DNA of 34,167 nucleotides from Actinomycetota bacterium (GCA_009700025.1 WLMW01000007.1:1-34167); one strand, 5' to 3'. Counted from the first letter of the stretch, positions 9,925-19,763 are shown. Program-made: numbers and translations. The notes: generated by a model not told the origin, from the sequence alone.

Positions 9925-10991
9925 TTTTGGCTGGCGGTGGAACCGCTGGGCACATCGAACCTGCACTTGCTGTCGCTCGAGAGTGGAAGGCTTCCCATCC
10001 CAGCGATCGCATCGTGTTTATCGGCACCAAAAGTGGACTTGAAAATGCACTTGTTCCTCAAGCTGGTTTTGAGTTAGTACATATTCCAAAAGTCGCAATC
10101 TCACGAAGAGCTTCCACATCTTGGCTGCAGATTCCAATTATGTTAATGGCTGCAGTTCGCGCTTCACAATCAATTCTTTCTGAAGCAGATCTTCTCATTG
10201 GTTTTGGGGGGTATGTAAGCGGCCCTGCTTATATTGCTGCACGCTTTAGTCGAGTTCCTCTAGTTATTCACGAAGCAAACGTAAAGCCTGGCTGGGCAAA
10301 CCGCCTTGGGGCTTTGTTAACTCCCTACTTAGCCGTCGCACACCATGTTGAATCTCGCGAGTTCACTAATGCACTTATAACTGGCTTACCTTTGCGCAGT
10401 GATGTTGCACAGGCATACCATGATTCGAATGCAAACTTTAGTGATTCCCGTAAAGCAGCGAAGAAAAGGCTGGGATTTGAAGAAAACTCCCCATTAATAT
10501 TTATTATGGGTGGCTCGCAAGGTTCCATTGCTATCAACGCAGCAGTGTCTGGAAGTGTTGATGCATTCTTAGCTAAGGGATTTTCAATTTTACACTCAGT
10601 TGGTAAGGCCAATGAATTGCCTCATTCGCACGGCGCGTATCGATCAGTTCCTTATTTAGAGGCTATGGGTGATGCCTATCTTGCAAGTGACCTGATTATC
10701 GCTCGCAGTGGTGCAGTAACATGCAGTGAATTTCGAACTTTGGGTCGTTACGCCCTTTTCGTGCCCCTACCTATTGGTAATGGCGAACAATTTATAAATG
10801 CTCGCTCACTCGTCTCTGATGGCAGGGCGGCAATTTTGGAACAATCTCAACTGAGCTCTAAGTATTTAATTGAAAACATTGACGCGCTTCTTACCAAATC
10901 ACAGAACGCACCTCTGAATGGATCAGGTGTCGAGCTAGACGCAGCTGCGAAAATAGTCGCTTTAGGTGAGCATGCGATGGGGAATAAATGA
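9912..10991 (+). CDS. murG: UDP-GlcNAc:undecaprenyl-PP-MurNAc-pentapeptide GlcNAc transferase
   Basis: LAGGGTAGHIEPALA, GFGGYVSGPA, GGSQGS and ARSGAVTCSE motifs. Confidence 0.96.
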   Translation: MATVVLAGGGTAGHIEPALAVAREWKASHPSDRIVFIGTKSGLENALVPQAGFELVHIPKVAISRRASTSWLQIPIMLMAAVRASQSILSEADLLIGFGGYVSGPAYIAARFSRVPLVIHEANVKPGWANRLGALLTPYLAVAHHVESREFTNALITGLPLRSDVAQAYHDSNANFSDSRKAAKKRLGFEENSPLIFIMGGSQGSIAINAAVSGSVDAFLAKGFSILHSVGKANELPHSHGAYRSVPYLEAMGDAYLASDLIIARSGAVTCSEFRTLGRYALFVPLPIGNGEQFINARSLVSDGRAAILEQSQLSSKYLIENIDALLTKSQNAPLNGSGVELDAAAKIVALGEHAMGNK

Positions 10992-12373
10992 AACCTACAC
11001 TGTCATCATTAGTTGGAAAGCGTGTTCACTTTATAGGTATCGGTGGAGCCGGCATGAGTGGCCTGGCACGCATAGCTTTGTCTCACTCAATTATCGTGAG
11101 TGGCTCTGATGCAAAAGACTCTTCAGTTGTTAAAGCACTCATTGCGCTAGGTGCGACAATTTCTACTTCACATGCGGCTATAAACGTTGATGGTGCTGAT
11201 TGCGTTGTTTATTCAAATGCAATTGCACCAAATAATCCTGAACTTGAGATGGCGCATAAACTTGATATCCCCGTCTTGACACGCGCAGCAGCACTTTCAA
11301 TTCTTATGTCAGAATCGACAAGTATTGCGGTTGCCGGCACTCATGGCAAAACTACAACTTCCTCAATGCTGGCTGTTGCGCTTCAGAGCTGTGCGGCGGA
11401 TCCTTCTTTTGCCATCGGAGGAACAATTACAGCCTCTGGTTCTAACGCTCATCGAGGCACAGGCAAAATTTTTGTTGCAGAAGCTGATGAATCAGATGGC
11501 TCATTTCTTGAGTACCACCCATTCGCTGCAATAGTGACAAATATTGAACATGATCATGTTGATTTTTTCGCTACTCCTGCCGAGGTATCGGAAGCCTTTA
11601 ATCAATTTGCTCAAACAATTAACCAAAGCGGGTTTTTAACTTATTGCGCTGATGACGACGGTGCTGCTGCACTCGTTGAAAAAGTTCAACAACTAACTTG
11701 TGTGTCTTACGGAGTTCGTGAGGGAAGCGATTTAACTATCGATTCAATTGAACTCTTCGCTATGGGCTCTCGGGCTCGTGCGATTTGGCATGGTAAAACC
11801 ATCGGATACATCGAACTTCAAGTACCGGGTCATCACAACTTGCTCAATTCTGCAGCAGTTCTTGCGACTGGATTGCAACTTGGTTTTGGTGCATCCGATC
11901 TGATTCAAGGGTTATCGATTTTTCGTGGAACCGGCCGCCGATTTGAGATCAAAGGAACGGTGCATGGCGTGAGGGTTATTGATGATTATGGTCATCACCC
12001 AACAGAAATTGACGTGACTCTTCAAGCAGCGCGCAGGTTTGCCGGCGATGGACGTCTCATTGTTATTTTTCAACCGCACAGATATTCGCGAACTGCAGCT
12101 TTTGCAGCGGGATTTGCAGAGTCACTTTCACTCGCAGATCGAACAATAGTTCTAGAAGTTTATGCTGCTAGTGAAAAACCTATTGCAGGTGTTACCTCGC
12201 GATTAATCACGGAGGCTATGAAAAATGGCGAGTACATTCCAAACTTTATCGAAGTGACTGACAGTGTTGTTGACTCAGCGCAACCAGGTGATGTCATCAT
12301 TACCTTGGGGGCAGGAGACGTGAGTTCATTGGCACCTGTCATTGTTGATGGATTGATTCGACGTTTTGGTTAA
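10988..12373 (+). CDS. murC: UDP-MurNAc--L-alanine ligase
   Basis: FIGIGGAGMSGLA, AGTHGKTTTSSM, EADESDGSF and DDYGHHPTEI motifs. Confidence 0.97.
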   Translation: MKPTLSSLVGKRVHFIGIGGAGMSGLARIALSHSIIVSGSDAKDSSVVKALIALGATISTSHAAINVDGADCVVYSNAIAPNNPELEMAHKLDIPVLTRAAALSILMSESTSIAVAGTHGKTTTSSMLAVALQSCAADPSFAIGGTITASGSNAHRGTGKIFVAEADESDGSFLEYHPFAAIVTNIEHDHVDFFATPAEVSEAFNQFAQTINQSGFLTYCADDDGAAALVEKVQQLTCVSYGVREGSDLTIDSIELFAMGSRARAIWHGKTIGYIELQVPGHHNLLNSAAVLATGLQLGFGASDLIQGLSIFRGTGRRFEIKGTVHGVRVIDDYGHHPTEIDVTLQAARRFAGDGRLIVIFQPHRYSRTAAFAAGFAESLSLADRTIVLEVYAASEKPIAGVTSRLITEAMKNGEYIPNFIEVTDSVVDSAQPGDVIITLGAGDVSSLAPVIVDGLIRRFG

Positions 12374-13015
12374 ATGAAAAAACGTTCCCTATATTTGACT
12401 GCAGGGTGTTTACTGCTTGCAGCATTGGCATATATTTTGGGTTGGTCTTCGTTATTCACGGTCAGCTCGATAGAGGTAAAAGGCACTAGCAAAACTATTT
12501 CTTCTAGGATTGAGTTAGGTGAAAAATTAGCGCGAGTAGAACCTCGTGTGATAATCGCCGAGTATGAAAAATTAGATTGGGTTAGGAATGTAGAAATATC
12601 TAGAAATTGGCTCAGCGGTAAAGTATCGATTGACATCAGTGAAAGAACTCCGATTGTAATTTTCAATAATCTTGCAGTTGACGAAGAGGGAGTTAGCTTT
12701 GAATTCCAGGGAAATGACGTACCGGACTTGCCACGGATTCAAGGGCCATCAATAGAAGCAGCCATCAAGGCTTCGATGTTTTTCAAATCTCTGCCCATCG
12801 AAATCACCAAAGAGGTGAGACTAGTGAAAGTTAAACATACGGATTCGTATGTACTTGAGATCGAGAGTGGGAAAAGGAAACTGGAAGTATTGTGGGGTCA
12901 GGATAAAGAAAATGCACTAAAAGCGCAGGTTTACATGGCTTTACTTGTTCGACCAGAGAATCGAAAAATTCATCGGATTGATTTAACGGCGCCACATGCA
13001 CCGATAGTTAAGTAG
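12374..13015 (+). CDS. ftsQ: Cell division protein FtsQ (POTRA domain)
   Basis: N-terminal TM followed by a POTRA-like FTVSSIEVKGTSK and VRNVEISRNWLSGKVSIDISERTPI; located between murC and ftsZ. Confidence 0.88.
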   Translation: MKKRSLYLTAGCLLLAALAYILGWSSLFTVSSIEVKGTSKTISSRIELGEKLARVEPRVIIAEYEKLDWVRNVEISRNWLSGKVSIDISERTPIVIFNNLAVDEEGVSFEFQGNDVPDLPRIQGPSIEAAIKASMFFKSLPIEITKEVRLVKVKHTDSYVLEIESGKRKLEVLWGQDKENALKAQVYMALLVRPENRKIHRIDLTAPHAPIVK

Positions 13016-13152
13016 TAGGAACTTTCGACACGACATAAAATAAATCGAGTCGGTGTTTGCTTAAGATGGCTGCGCACTTTACGTTCGCCTTATAGAAAAA
13101 TATTTGAAAATAAGGCTCAAGTAGAGGTTTATGGTTTACAAGGGGGAAAAAA

Positions 13153-14292
13153 GTGGCTTCACCGCAAAATTATTTGGCAGTCATCAAAGTTGTTGGTATT
13201 GGTGGCGGTGGAGTAAATGCAATTAATCGAATGATTGATGTCGGTCTCAAAGGTGTGGAATTCATTGCAATAAATACAGACGCGCAACATTTATTAATGA
13301 GTGATGCAGATGTTAAGTTAGATATTGGTCGCAAAACGACTCGTGGCCTTGGCGCAGGAATGGATCCTGAAAAAGGAAAATCTGCAGCACTCGATCATGC
13401 CGAAGACATTGAAGAAATTTTGCGTGGAGCGGATATGGTTTTTGTAACAGCTGGAGAAGGTGGTGGTACTGGTACTGGCGCTGCACCGATTGTCGCAAAA
13501 ATTGCCCGCGAACTAGGTGCATTGACAATCGGTGTTGTTACACGTCCCTTTTCATTTGAAGCAAAGTTGCGCTCTGCGCAAGCAGAGATTGGAATTGAAG
13601 CGCTACGTAGTGAAGTAGATACATTAATTGTTATTCCAAATGATCGTTTGCTTGCAATTTCAGATAGAACTATTACTTTGGCCGATGCATTTAAAAGTGC
13701 GGATCAAGTTTTACTTTCAGGAGTTCAAGGAATCACTGAGATCATCACACAACCAGGTTTAATCAACCTTGATTTTGCAGATGTCCAAGCGGTTATGTCT
13801 GGAGCTGGTTCGGCCTTAATGGGAATCGGTTCAGCGCGCGGTGAAAACCGTGCACTTCGTGCAGCAGAGCTTGCGATTTCCTCACCGCTGCTTGAGGCTT
13901 CTATCGATGGAGCAATGGGAGTGTTACTTTCAATTTCGGGTGGGTCAGATCTGGGACTCTTTGAAGTTAATGAGGCGTGCGAACTTGTACAGGCCGCAGT
14001 TCATCCCAATGCAAAATTCATTTTCGGTACGACTATCGACGATGCATTAGGGGACGAGGTGCGAATAACTGTCGTAGCTGCTGGATTTGAAGGCGGAGAA
14101 CCAAAGCGAGTGTCTACGCCAGTCATCGATGCTTCTACGCTCAATGGGCAGGCCGATCCTATCGCTGCCAATGATCCACTTTCAGTCGCTCTCGAACTCG
14201 ATGGTGATTCAACACCGCGGCGACGTGTCACATTTGAGGAACTTGTCTCTGAAGATGAGCAAGATATCGATGTGCCTGACTTTATGAAGTAA
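13153..14292 (+). CDS. ftsZ: Cell division GTPase FtsZ
   Basis: [25 protein letters not shown] and NPNDRLL-like IPNDRLLAI motifs; C-terminal peptide [11 protein letters not shown] agggggg-like 6 nt upstream of the GTG start. Confidence 0.98.
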   Translation: MASPQNYLAVIKVVGIGGGGVNAINRMIDVGLKGVEFIAINTDAQHLLMSDADVKLDIGRKTTRGLGAGMDPEKGKSAALDHAEDIEEILRGADMVFVTAGEGGGTGTGAAPIVAKIARELGALTIGVVTRPFSFEAKLRSAQAEIGIEALRSEVDTLIVIPNDRLLAISDRTITLADAFKSADQVLLSGVQGITEIITQPGLINLDFADVQAVMSGAGSALMGIGSARGENRALRAAELAISSPLLEASIDGAMGVLLSISGGSDLGLFEVNEACELVQAAVHPNAKFIFGTTIDDALGDEVRITVVAAGFEGGEPKRVSTPVIDASTLNGQADPIAANDPLSVALELDGDSTPRRRVTFEELVSEDEQDIDVPDFMK

Positions 14293-14298
14293 TTTGAC

Positions 14299-14961
14299 TT
14301 GCCGACAATCTTCACCGATCGGCGTGGAGGTTTTAGCCTTGCGCCTTTTGATTCTTTAAATCTTGCATTGCATGTGGGGGATGAACCCACGCGCGTCTTG
14401 AAAAACCGTGAGTCCCTCACAAATGCGATTGGACCGATTCAGTTCATGAACCAAGTTCATGGAGATGCATTTGTAGTCACTCAATCAATAAGTGACATCG
14501 ATCCAACATGTGACGCACTCATTACAGATATTCCTGGTTTGGCGTTAGCAGTATTAGTTGCCGACTGCATCCCATTACTTCTTTCATCTACAACTGTAGT
14601 GGCAGCCGTACATGTTGGCAGAAAAGGCTTAACGAATTCAATAGCCCGAAAAGTCATTAAGGAAATGCGAGGGTTAGGAGCCGATAAAATTCACGCACAT
14701 ATGGGACCGTCAATTTGCGGAGCCTGCTATGAAGTCTCTCCAGAAATATTCGACGAAGTTTTGCGCTCTCATCCACTGGCAGCTGCTCAAACCAAGAATT
14801 CAACTCCTGCTCTGGATCTCCCCAAAGCACTCATTGGGGATTTGGTTTCTGAGGGCATTACATATGAAGCGGTGCCGGAGTGCACACTTGAAAATAATCA
14901 TTTATTTTCATACCGCCGTCAAAAAAATACTGGTCGTAATGCCGGAGTAGTATGGCTCTAA
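14299..14961 (+). CDS. pgeF: Polyphenol oxidase/purine nucleoside phosphorylase-like YfiH (PgeF) family protein
   Basis: NQVHGD, ADCIPLLL, AAVHVGRKG, GPSICGACYEV and NNHLFSYRR motifs; TTG start. Confidence 0.9.
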   Translation: MPTIFTDRRGGFSLAPFDSLNLALHVGDEPTRVLKNRESLTNAIGPIQFMNQVHGDAFVVTQSISDIDPTCDALITDIPGLALAVLVADCIPLLLSSTTVVAAVHVGRKGLTNSIARKVIKEMRGLGADKIHAHMGPSICGACYEVSPEIFDEVLRSHPLAAAQTKNSTPALDLPKALIGDLVSEGITYEAVPECTLENNHLFSYRRQKNTGRNAGVVWL

Positions 14962-15620
14962 CACGCGAAGAAGAGTTAGCCGCGAATTTAGAGGATATAA
15001 AATCTCGGATTACTGAAGCCTCCCAATCTTCTGCCCGAAATCCACATGAGATATCACTTATAGTGGTAACTAAAACCTTTCCAGTATCTGATGTCCAGAT
15101 TCTAAAAGGCCTTGGAGTCAATGATTTCGGGGAAAATCGAGATGGTGATGCGCGGCCCAAGGCAAACGAAGTACAGGGGCGATGGCACTTTCAAGGTCAG
15201 ATTCAAAGTAATAAATTAAAGTCCATATGCTCTTGGGCCAACGTCATTCACTCGCTCGATGATGCGCGCCACTTCGAAATAATTCAAAAAGTTGCGATTC
15301 ACTCATTAGATATATTTCTTCAAGTCAACCTAGATGGCAGTCTCCATCGCGGGGGATCAACGATTCAATCTCTCTATACCCTTGCCGAACAGGTTAATGC
15401 AGACCCAAACCATCATTTGGCTGGCTTGATGGCTGTAGCACCACTTGGGATCGAACCGGAAGCGGCATTTTCTCAACTTCATGAAATTCAGCTGGCGTTT
15501 TGTGCAGATTTTCCAGATGCTGCAATGCTTTCTGCCGGAATGAGCGGGGACTTTGAAACCGCTATTGCCCATGGCGCGACACATTTACGCATCGGTAGCC
15601 AAATAATGGGTTCTCGTTAG
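14952..15620 (+). CDS. yggS: YggS family PLP-binding protein (PLP homeostasis)
   Basis: LIVVTKTFP, FGENRDGDARPK, WHFQGQIQSNK, LAGLMAVAP and LRIGSQIMGSR motifs. Confidence 0.92.
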   Translation: MALTREEELAANLEDIKSRITEASQSSARNPHEISLIVVTKTFPVSDVQILKGLGVNDFGENRDGDARPKANEVQGRWHFQGQIQSNKLKSICSWANVIHSLDDARHFEIIQKVAIHSLDIFLQVNLDGSLHRGGSTIQSLYTLAEQVNADPNHHLAGLMAVAPLGIEPEAAFSQLHEIQLAFCADFPDAAMLSAGMSGDFETAIAHGATHLRIGSQIMGSR

Positions 15621-15641
15621 ACAGACAGGTAACGTATACGC

Positions 15642-16109
15642 ATGGCTAATGCAGTGAAACGAATCGCAAGTTATTTGGGCTTGATGGATGAACCGGAGTT
15701 TGATGCTCCATTGAATTCACAAGTTCCGGCTGTACCTATTTCTAATGAAGTGCGAATTAAGCCAAGGGGTTCAGTCTCTACCGTAGCCTCTTCGACTGTT
15801 GAAGCAGCTCCTCAGTTAGATTTGCCGGTATTAGATCGGATTATCACTCTGCATCCGCGTTTCTATAATGAAGCTCGCACTATCGGCGAACATTTTCGCC
15901 AAGGAAATCCTGTCATCATTAATTTGACCGAGATGGATGAATCTGAACACAAACGCTTAGTCGACTTTGCAAGCGGACTTGCTTTTGGTTTGCACGGCAC
16001 TATTGAGAGAGTTACTAAGAAGGTGTTTTTAATATCTCCAGCCAATATTCATGTCAGCACCGAGGATAAATCGGCTGCAGCTCAAGCAAGTTTTTTCAAC
16101 CAGAGTTAA
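15642..16109 (+). CDS. sepF: Cell division protein SepF
   Basis: C-terminal PRFYNEARTIGEHFRQGNPVIINLTEMDESEHKRLVDFASGLAFGLHGTIERVTKKVFLISPANI is diagnostic of SepF. Confidence 0.95.
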   Translation: MANAVKRIASYLGLMDEPEFDAPLNSQVPAVPISNEVRIKPRGSVSTVASSTVEAAPQLDLPVLDRIITLHPRFYNEARTIGEHFRQGNPVIINLTEMDESEHKRLVDFASGLAFGLHGTIERVTKKVFLISPANIHVSTEDKSAAAQASFFNQS

Positions 16110-16115
16110 TTTCTC

Positions 16116-16397
16116 ATGAGGTTAGGTTCAATACTTTCCACAATTCTTGAAATCTTTTTAATTGCGCTGCTGGGTCGTCTCATTCTTGATTACATCCGAA
16201 TGTTTGCTCGCAACTGGAAACCCAGCGGAATTTCGCTTTACTTAGTTGAAGCAATTTACTCCATCACCGATCAACCTATGCGCTTCGTTGGTCGATTTAT
16301 TCCACCTCTTCGCTTAGGTGCAGTCAGCTTAGATATGAGCTTTATAGTCCTTTTTTTTGGAGTCCAACTTCTTATTGGTTTCGTCAGCGGGCTTTAG
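16116..16397 (+). CDS. yggT: YggT family membrane protein
   Basis: Two TM segments; LLGRLILDYIRMF and EAIYSITDQPMRFVGRFIPPLRLGAVSLDMSFIVLFF motifs; follows sepF. Confidence 0.9.
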   Translation: MRLGSILSTILEIFLIALLGRLILDYIRMFARNWKPSGISLYLVEAIYSITDQPMRFVGRFIPPLRLGAVSLDMSFIVLFFGVQLLIGFVSGL

Positions 16398-19300
16398 TAA
16401 GAACCACCGTTAGGCCGAATTCACTTTCACTCTGATCTAGGGATTCATCACGCTTCATTGAGACTGCCAGAACCTCTTCTTGGATATGAGATGAGTGAAT
16501 TTCAATAGCAGAGACAATCTCGGCAGATGCATTCCACGCTATTGAGATTCGATCTGAAATCTCAAAGCCGTCACTTTTTCGTCGTTCCTGAATAAAACGG
16601 ATAACTTCACGGGCATTGCCAGCCAAAATCAGTGTGGGAGTTAGCTCTAAATCTAAAGCAACACTTTCGCCATCATGAGAAGTCACTGTCCAACCACTCT
16701 TCGGAACCTCTGTAATGACTAAGTCTTCAAGCTCGACTTGCCACTGCCCAACCATGGTGGAGCCCGTTGATCGTAGAGTTTTTACAAGGATTGTGGCGTC
16801 ACTAGTCGCAATTGCTTTTGCAATTTCCTGAACTGTACCGCCAAATTTTGCACCTAAGCTTTTGAAGTTAGCTTTGATAGAGATATCAACTAAGTCACCA
16901 TCAGCGCTAGCAATGTCTTCTAACGCCACGACATTGAGTTCATCGGCAATCTGTTCACGCATTTGTGTGGGCAGAGATGCCCAACCGCTGGCTGCAATAA
17001 GCGCCCTACCCAAAGGTTGTCTTACCTTAATACCGGATTCAGCGCGAGATGCCCGACCAAGTTCGACTATGCGTCGGGTTAGCGCAACTTGCTGATTTAA
17101 CTCTTCATCAATTGCAGAAGACTTAACTAGCGGAAAGTCAGACAGGTGTACAGATGAAACTGCGTTGGCATCTGTTGGTCGAACAAGCTCTTGCCAAACT
17201 TGTTCAGTAATAAATGGGACCATGGGAGCAAGCAACTGAGTGAGCGTGACTAAGCACTCATGCAGTGTTGCCATTGCAGCAACATCACCATCCCAAAAAC
17301 GTCGACGTGAGCGTCTCACATACCAATTGGATAAATCATCAATAAAGCGAGCAAGAGCTCGCCCTGCATTTTGGGAATCAAATCCTGATAATGCAAAATC
17401 AACTTCGCTGACTAATTTGTTCAGTTCAGAGACAATCCATTTATCCATTAAAGAACGATTCTCAAGGGCTGGAGCTTGTGTTAGTTCAAACTCTGAAGCT
17501 TTCGCATAGAGAGCATGAAATGAAACCGTGTTCCAGTATGTTAAAAGAGTTTTGCGGACGACTTCATTAATAGCATCATGGCCAACGCGACGAGCCGCCC
17601 ATGGTGATCCTGCAGCCAACATGTACCAGCGGACCGCATCGGCACCATGCTGGTCCATGAGTGCCATTGGTTCTAAGACATTTCCAACGTGCTTGCTCAT
17701 CTTGCGACCATCTTTATCCAAAATGTGTCCAAGGCATAAGACGGTTTTATAAGAAGATTTATCAAAGACAAGTGTTCCAATTGTCATCAATGTATAGAAC
17801 CAACCCCGAGTCTGGTCAATTGCTTCACAGATGAAATCTGCAGGGTAGGACGCTTTAAATCTTTCGACTGAACCCTCTTTATGTGGGTAACCCCACTGAG
17901 CAAATGGCATTGCACCTGAGTCATACCAACAGTCAATTACTTCGGGAACTCGAGTCATAATCTCCGAACATTCGGCACATGGAAACTTGATATCATCAAC
18001 AAATGGTCGATGTGGATCAAGGTTTGAAAGAGACTGTCCAGATAGCTCACCCAATTCTTTGAGCGAGTCAACGCAAATTTCATGTTTATTTTCACAGCGC
18101 CAAATTGGAAGGGGGGTTCCCCAATATCGATTACGGGAAAGGGCCCAATCGATATTGTTGTTGAGCCAATCACCGTAACGTCCGTCTTTAATCGTTTCAG
18201 GATGCCAATCTGTCAAAGCATTTTCTCGCAGTAGCTCGTCTTTGATAGAAGTTGTGCGGATATACCAAGATGGTTGTGCGTAATACATGAGTGCTGTGTG
18301 GCATCGCCAACAATGTGGATATGAGTGCTCGTAAGGTTGGTGTTTGTAGAGCGCGCCATTGGTCTTTAGCTCTTTGACAAGAATTTTGTCGGCATCTTTA
18401 AAGAATATTCCACCAATAATTGGAATCTCTTTGAGAAAAGTTCCATCTGGCGCAATTGGATTTATTACTGGCAAGCCGTAGGCGCGACAAACTGCTAAGT
18501 CGTCTGCACCAAAAGCAGGGGACTGATGTACTAATCCAGTTCCATCCTCCGTCGTCACATAGTTTGCAAGCACTACGTAATGTGCTTGCGGGATTTCGAC
18601 ATAATTAAACGGTCTTCTATAGGTAGTGCGCTCTAGTTCTTGTCCCAAGAGCTTTTTAATAATCCTTTTCTCACCTTTAACACTTTCAATAAGTGCATCG
18701 GCAACAATTAAAACCTCAGTCTTTTCATCAACGGTTACTTCAACTACTACATAATCGACAGCGGGATTTACTGCAATCGCCGTATTTGAAACTAATGTCC
18801 AGGGAGTCGTAGTCCAGACTAAAAATGATGCATTGAGTTGGGCAAACTCACCCGAAGTAACTGGAAATCTGACATATACAGATGGATCAATTACTGTTTC
18901 ATAGCCCTGTGCAAGTTCATGATCTGATAATCCTGTTCCGCACCGAGGACAGTAAGGAGCAACTCGGTGATCTTGTACTAGTAAACCCTTTTTCCAAATT
19001 TCCTTGAGGGACCACCAAACGCTCTCCACATATTCAGGTGACATAGTCCAATACGCTTGATCAAAATCCACCCAGAAACCCATTCGATCCGTCATGTCAC
19101 TAAATGCGCTTACATGGCGTTGCACTGATTCACGACATTTATCATTAAATGCTGCGACACCGAATGCTTCGATATCTCCTTTGCCATTAAAACCCAACTC
19201 TTTTTCTACTGCAATCTCAACTGGCAATCCATGGCAATCCCAACCTGCTTTTCGAGTTACGTGTCTTCCTTTCATAGTTTGAAAACGAGGAAAGACATCT

Positions 19301-19497
19301 TTGAAAACTCGAGCTTCAATATGGTGTGTGCCAGGCATTCCGTTTGCCGTTGGAGGACCTTCGTAAAAAGTCCACGGCATTGCTCCTGAGCGTGCTTGCA
19401 CAGTTTTATTAAAGATATCGTTCTCTTGCCAGAACTTTAAAATTTCATGTTCGACTGCAGGCAGATCTACGGCTGCGGAGATTGCTCGAAACACCAT
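16384..19497 (-). CDS. ileS: Isoleucyl-tRNA synthetase, IleRS2 (eukaryote-like) type
   Basis: WTFYEGPPTANGMPGTHHIEARVFKDVFPRF, RKAGWDCHGLPVEIAVEKELGF and DGRKMSKHVGN. Start set at the ATG at 19497-19495 (MVFRAISAAVDLP), preceded by SD GGAGG. The longer ORF start at 19569 runs into the T-box. Confidence 0.96.
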   Translation of the reverse strand: MVFRAISAAVDLPAVEHEILKFWQENDIFNKTVQARSGAMPWTFYEGPPTANGMPGTHHIEARVFKDVFPRFQTMKGRHVTRKAGWDCHGLPVEIAVEKELGFNGKGDIEAFGVAAFNDKCRESVQRHVSAFSDMTDRMGFWVDFDQAYWTMSPEYVESVWWSLKEIWKKGLLVQDHRVAPYCPRCGTGLSDHELAQGYETVIDPSVYVRFPVTSGEFAQLNASFLVWTTTPWTLVSNTAIAVNPAVDYVVVEVTVDEKTEVLIVADALIESVKGEKRIIKKLLGQELERTTYRRPFNYVEIPQAHYVVLANYVTTEDGTGLVHQSPAFGADDLAVCRAYGLPVINPIAPDGTFLKEIPIIGGIFFKDADKILVKELKTNGALYKHQPYEHSYPHCWRCHTALMYYAQPSWYIRTTSIKDELLRENALTDWHPETIKDGRYGDWLNNNIDWALSRNRYWGTPLPIWRCENKHEICVDSLKELGELSGQSLSNLDPHRPFVDDIKFPCAECSEIMTRVPEVIDCWYDSGAMPFAQWGYPHKEGSVERFKASYPADFICEAIDQTRGWFYTLMTIGTLVFDKSSYKTVLCLGHILDKDGRKMSKHVGNVLEPMALMDQHGADAVRWYMLAAGSPWAARRVGHDAINEVVRKTLLTYWNTVSFHALYAKASEFELTQAPALENRSLMDKWIVSELNKLVSEVDFALSGFDSQNAGRALARFIDDLSNWYVRRSRRRFWDGDVAAMATLHECLVTLTQLLAPMVPFITEQVWQELVRPTDANAVSSVHLSDFPLVKSSAIDEELNQQVALTRRIVELGRASRAESGIKVRQPLGRALIAASGWASLPTQMREQIADELNVVALEDIASADGDLVDISIKANFKSLGAKFGGTVQEIAKAIATSDATILVKTLRSTGSTMVGQWQVELEDLVITEVPKSGWTVTSHDGESVALDLELTPTLILAGNAREVIRFIQERRKSDGFEISDRISIAWNASAEIVSAIEIHSSHIQEEVLAVSMKRDESLDQSESEFGLTVVLTKAR

Positions 19498-19504
19498 AAT
19501 AAAT

Positions 19505-19690
19505 CCTCCAAGAAATAAATCTTCTGGAGGGACGCTCTCTACAATCGCAGAGATCGCGGTACCACCCACCTTGCGCCATATCGCGCCGCTTAAAATACTA
19601 ACGATGCCGGTTCTAGGTGAGTTTTAACTCATTTCTTCCGGCGAGCTCGTGAGGTGATGGCCCCGTCAACGCTCATATTCAGTTAGTAGC
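19505..19690 (-). promoter_or_regulatory. T-box riboswitch leader of ileS (Ile specifier, probably translational)
   Basis: On the - strand: GACGGGGCCATCACC with ATC specifier (complement of 19656-19658), then AAGGTGGGTGGTACCGCG (complement of 19555-19570ff, the T-box core), then CCTCCA (complement of 19525-19530) able to pair with TGGAGG containing the ileS SD (complement of 19505-19510). Confidence 0.88.
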
Positions 19691-19733
19691 CGCAGTCTAG
19701 GCCATCTCGTGCCCAAAAACTCCCGTGGCGCAG

Positions 19734-19763
19734 TTGGTATACATGGTGCAATCGGAATAAGGT
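19734..19763 (+). promoter_or_regulatory. Candidate promoter for a leaderless traR/dksA-like mRNA
   Basis: TTGGTA (19734-19739), 18-nt spacer, TAAGGT (19758-19763), then 7 nt to the ATG at 19771; no evident SD. Confidence 0.45.

Noticed and set aside
16862-17752. Plus-strand ORFs inside ileS
   Set aside because: They are antisense to a clear 1037-aa IleRS, and their translations have no recognisable family.
19498-19569. N-terminal extension of the ileS ORF (MGGTAISAIVESVPPEDLFLGGFI)
   Set aside because: The codons correspond to the T-box core and the SD helix. The true start is the ATG at 19497, preceded by GGAGG.
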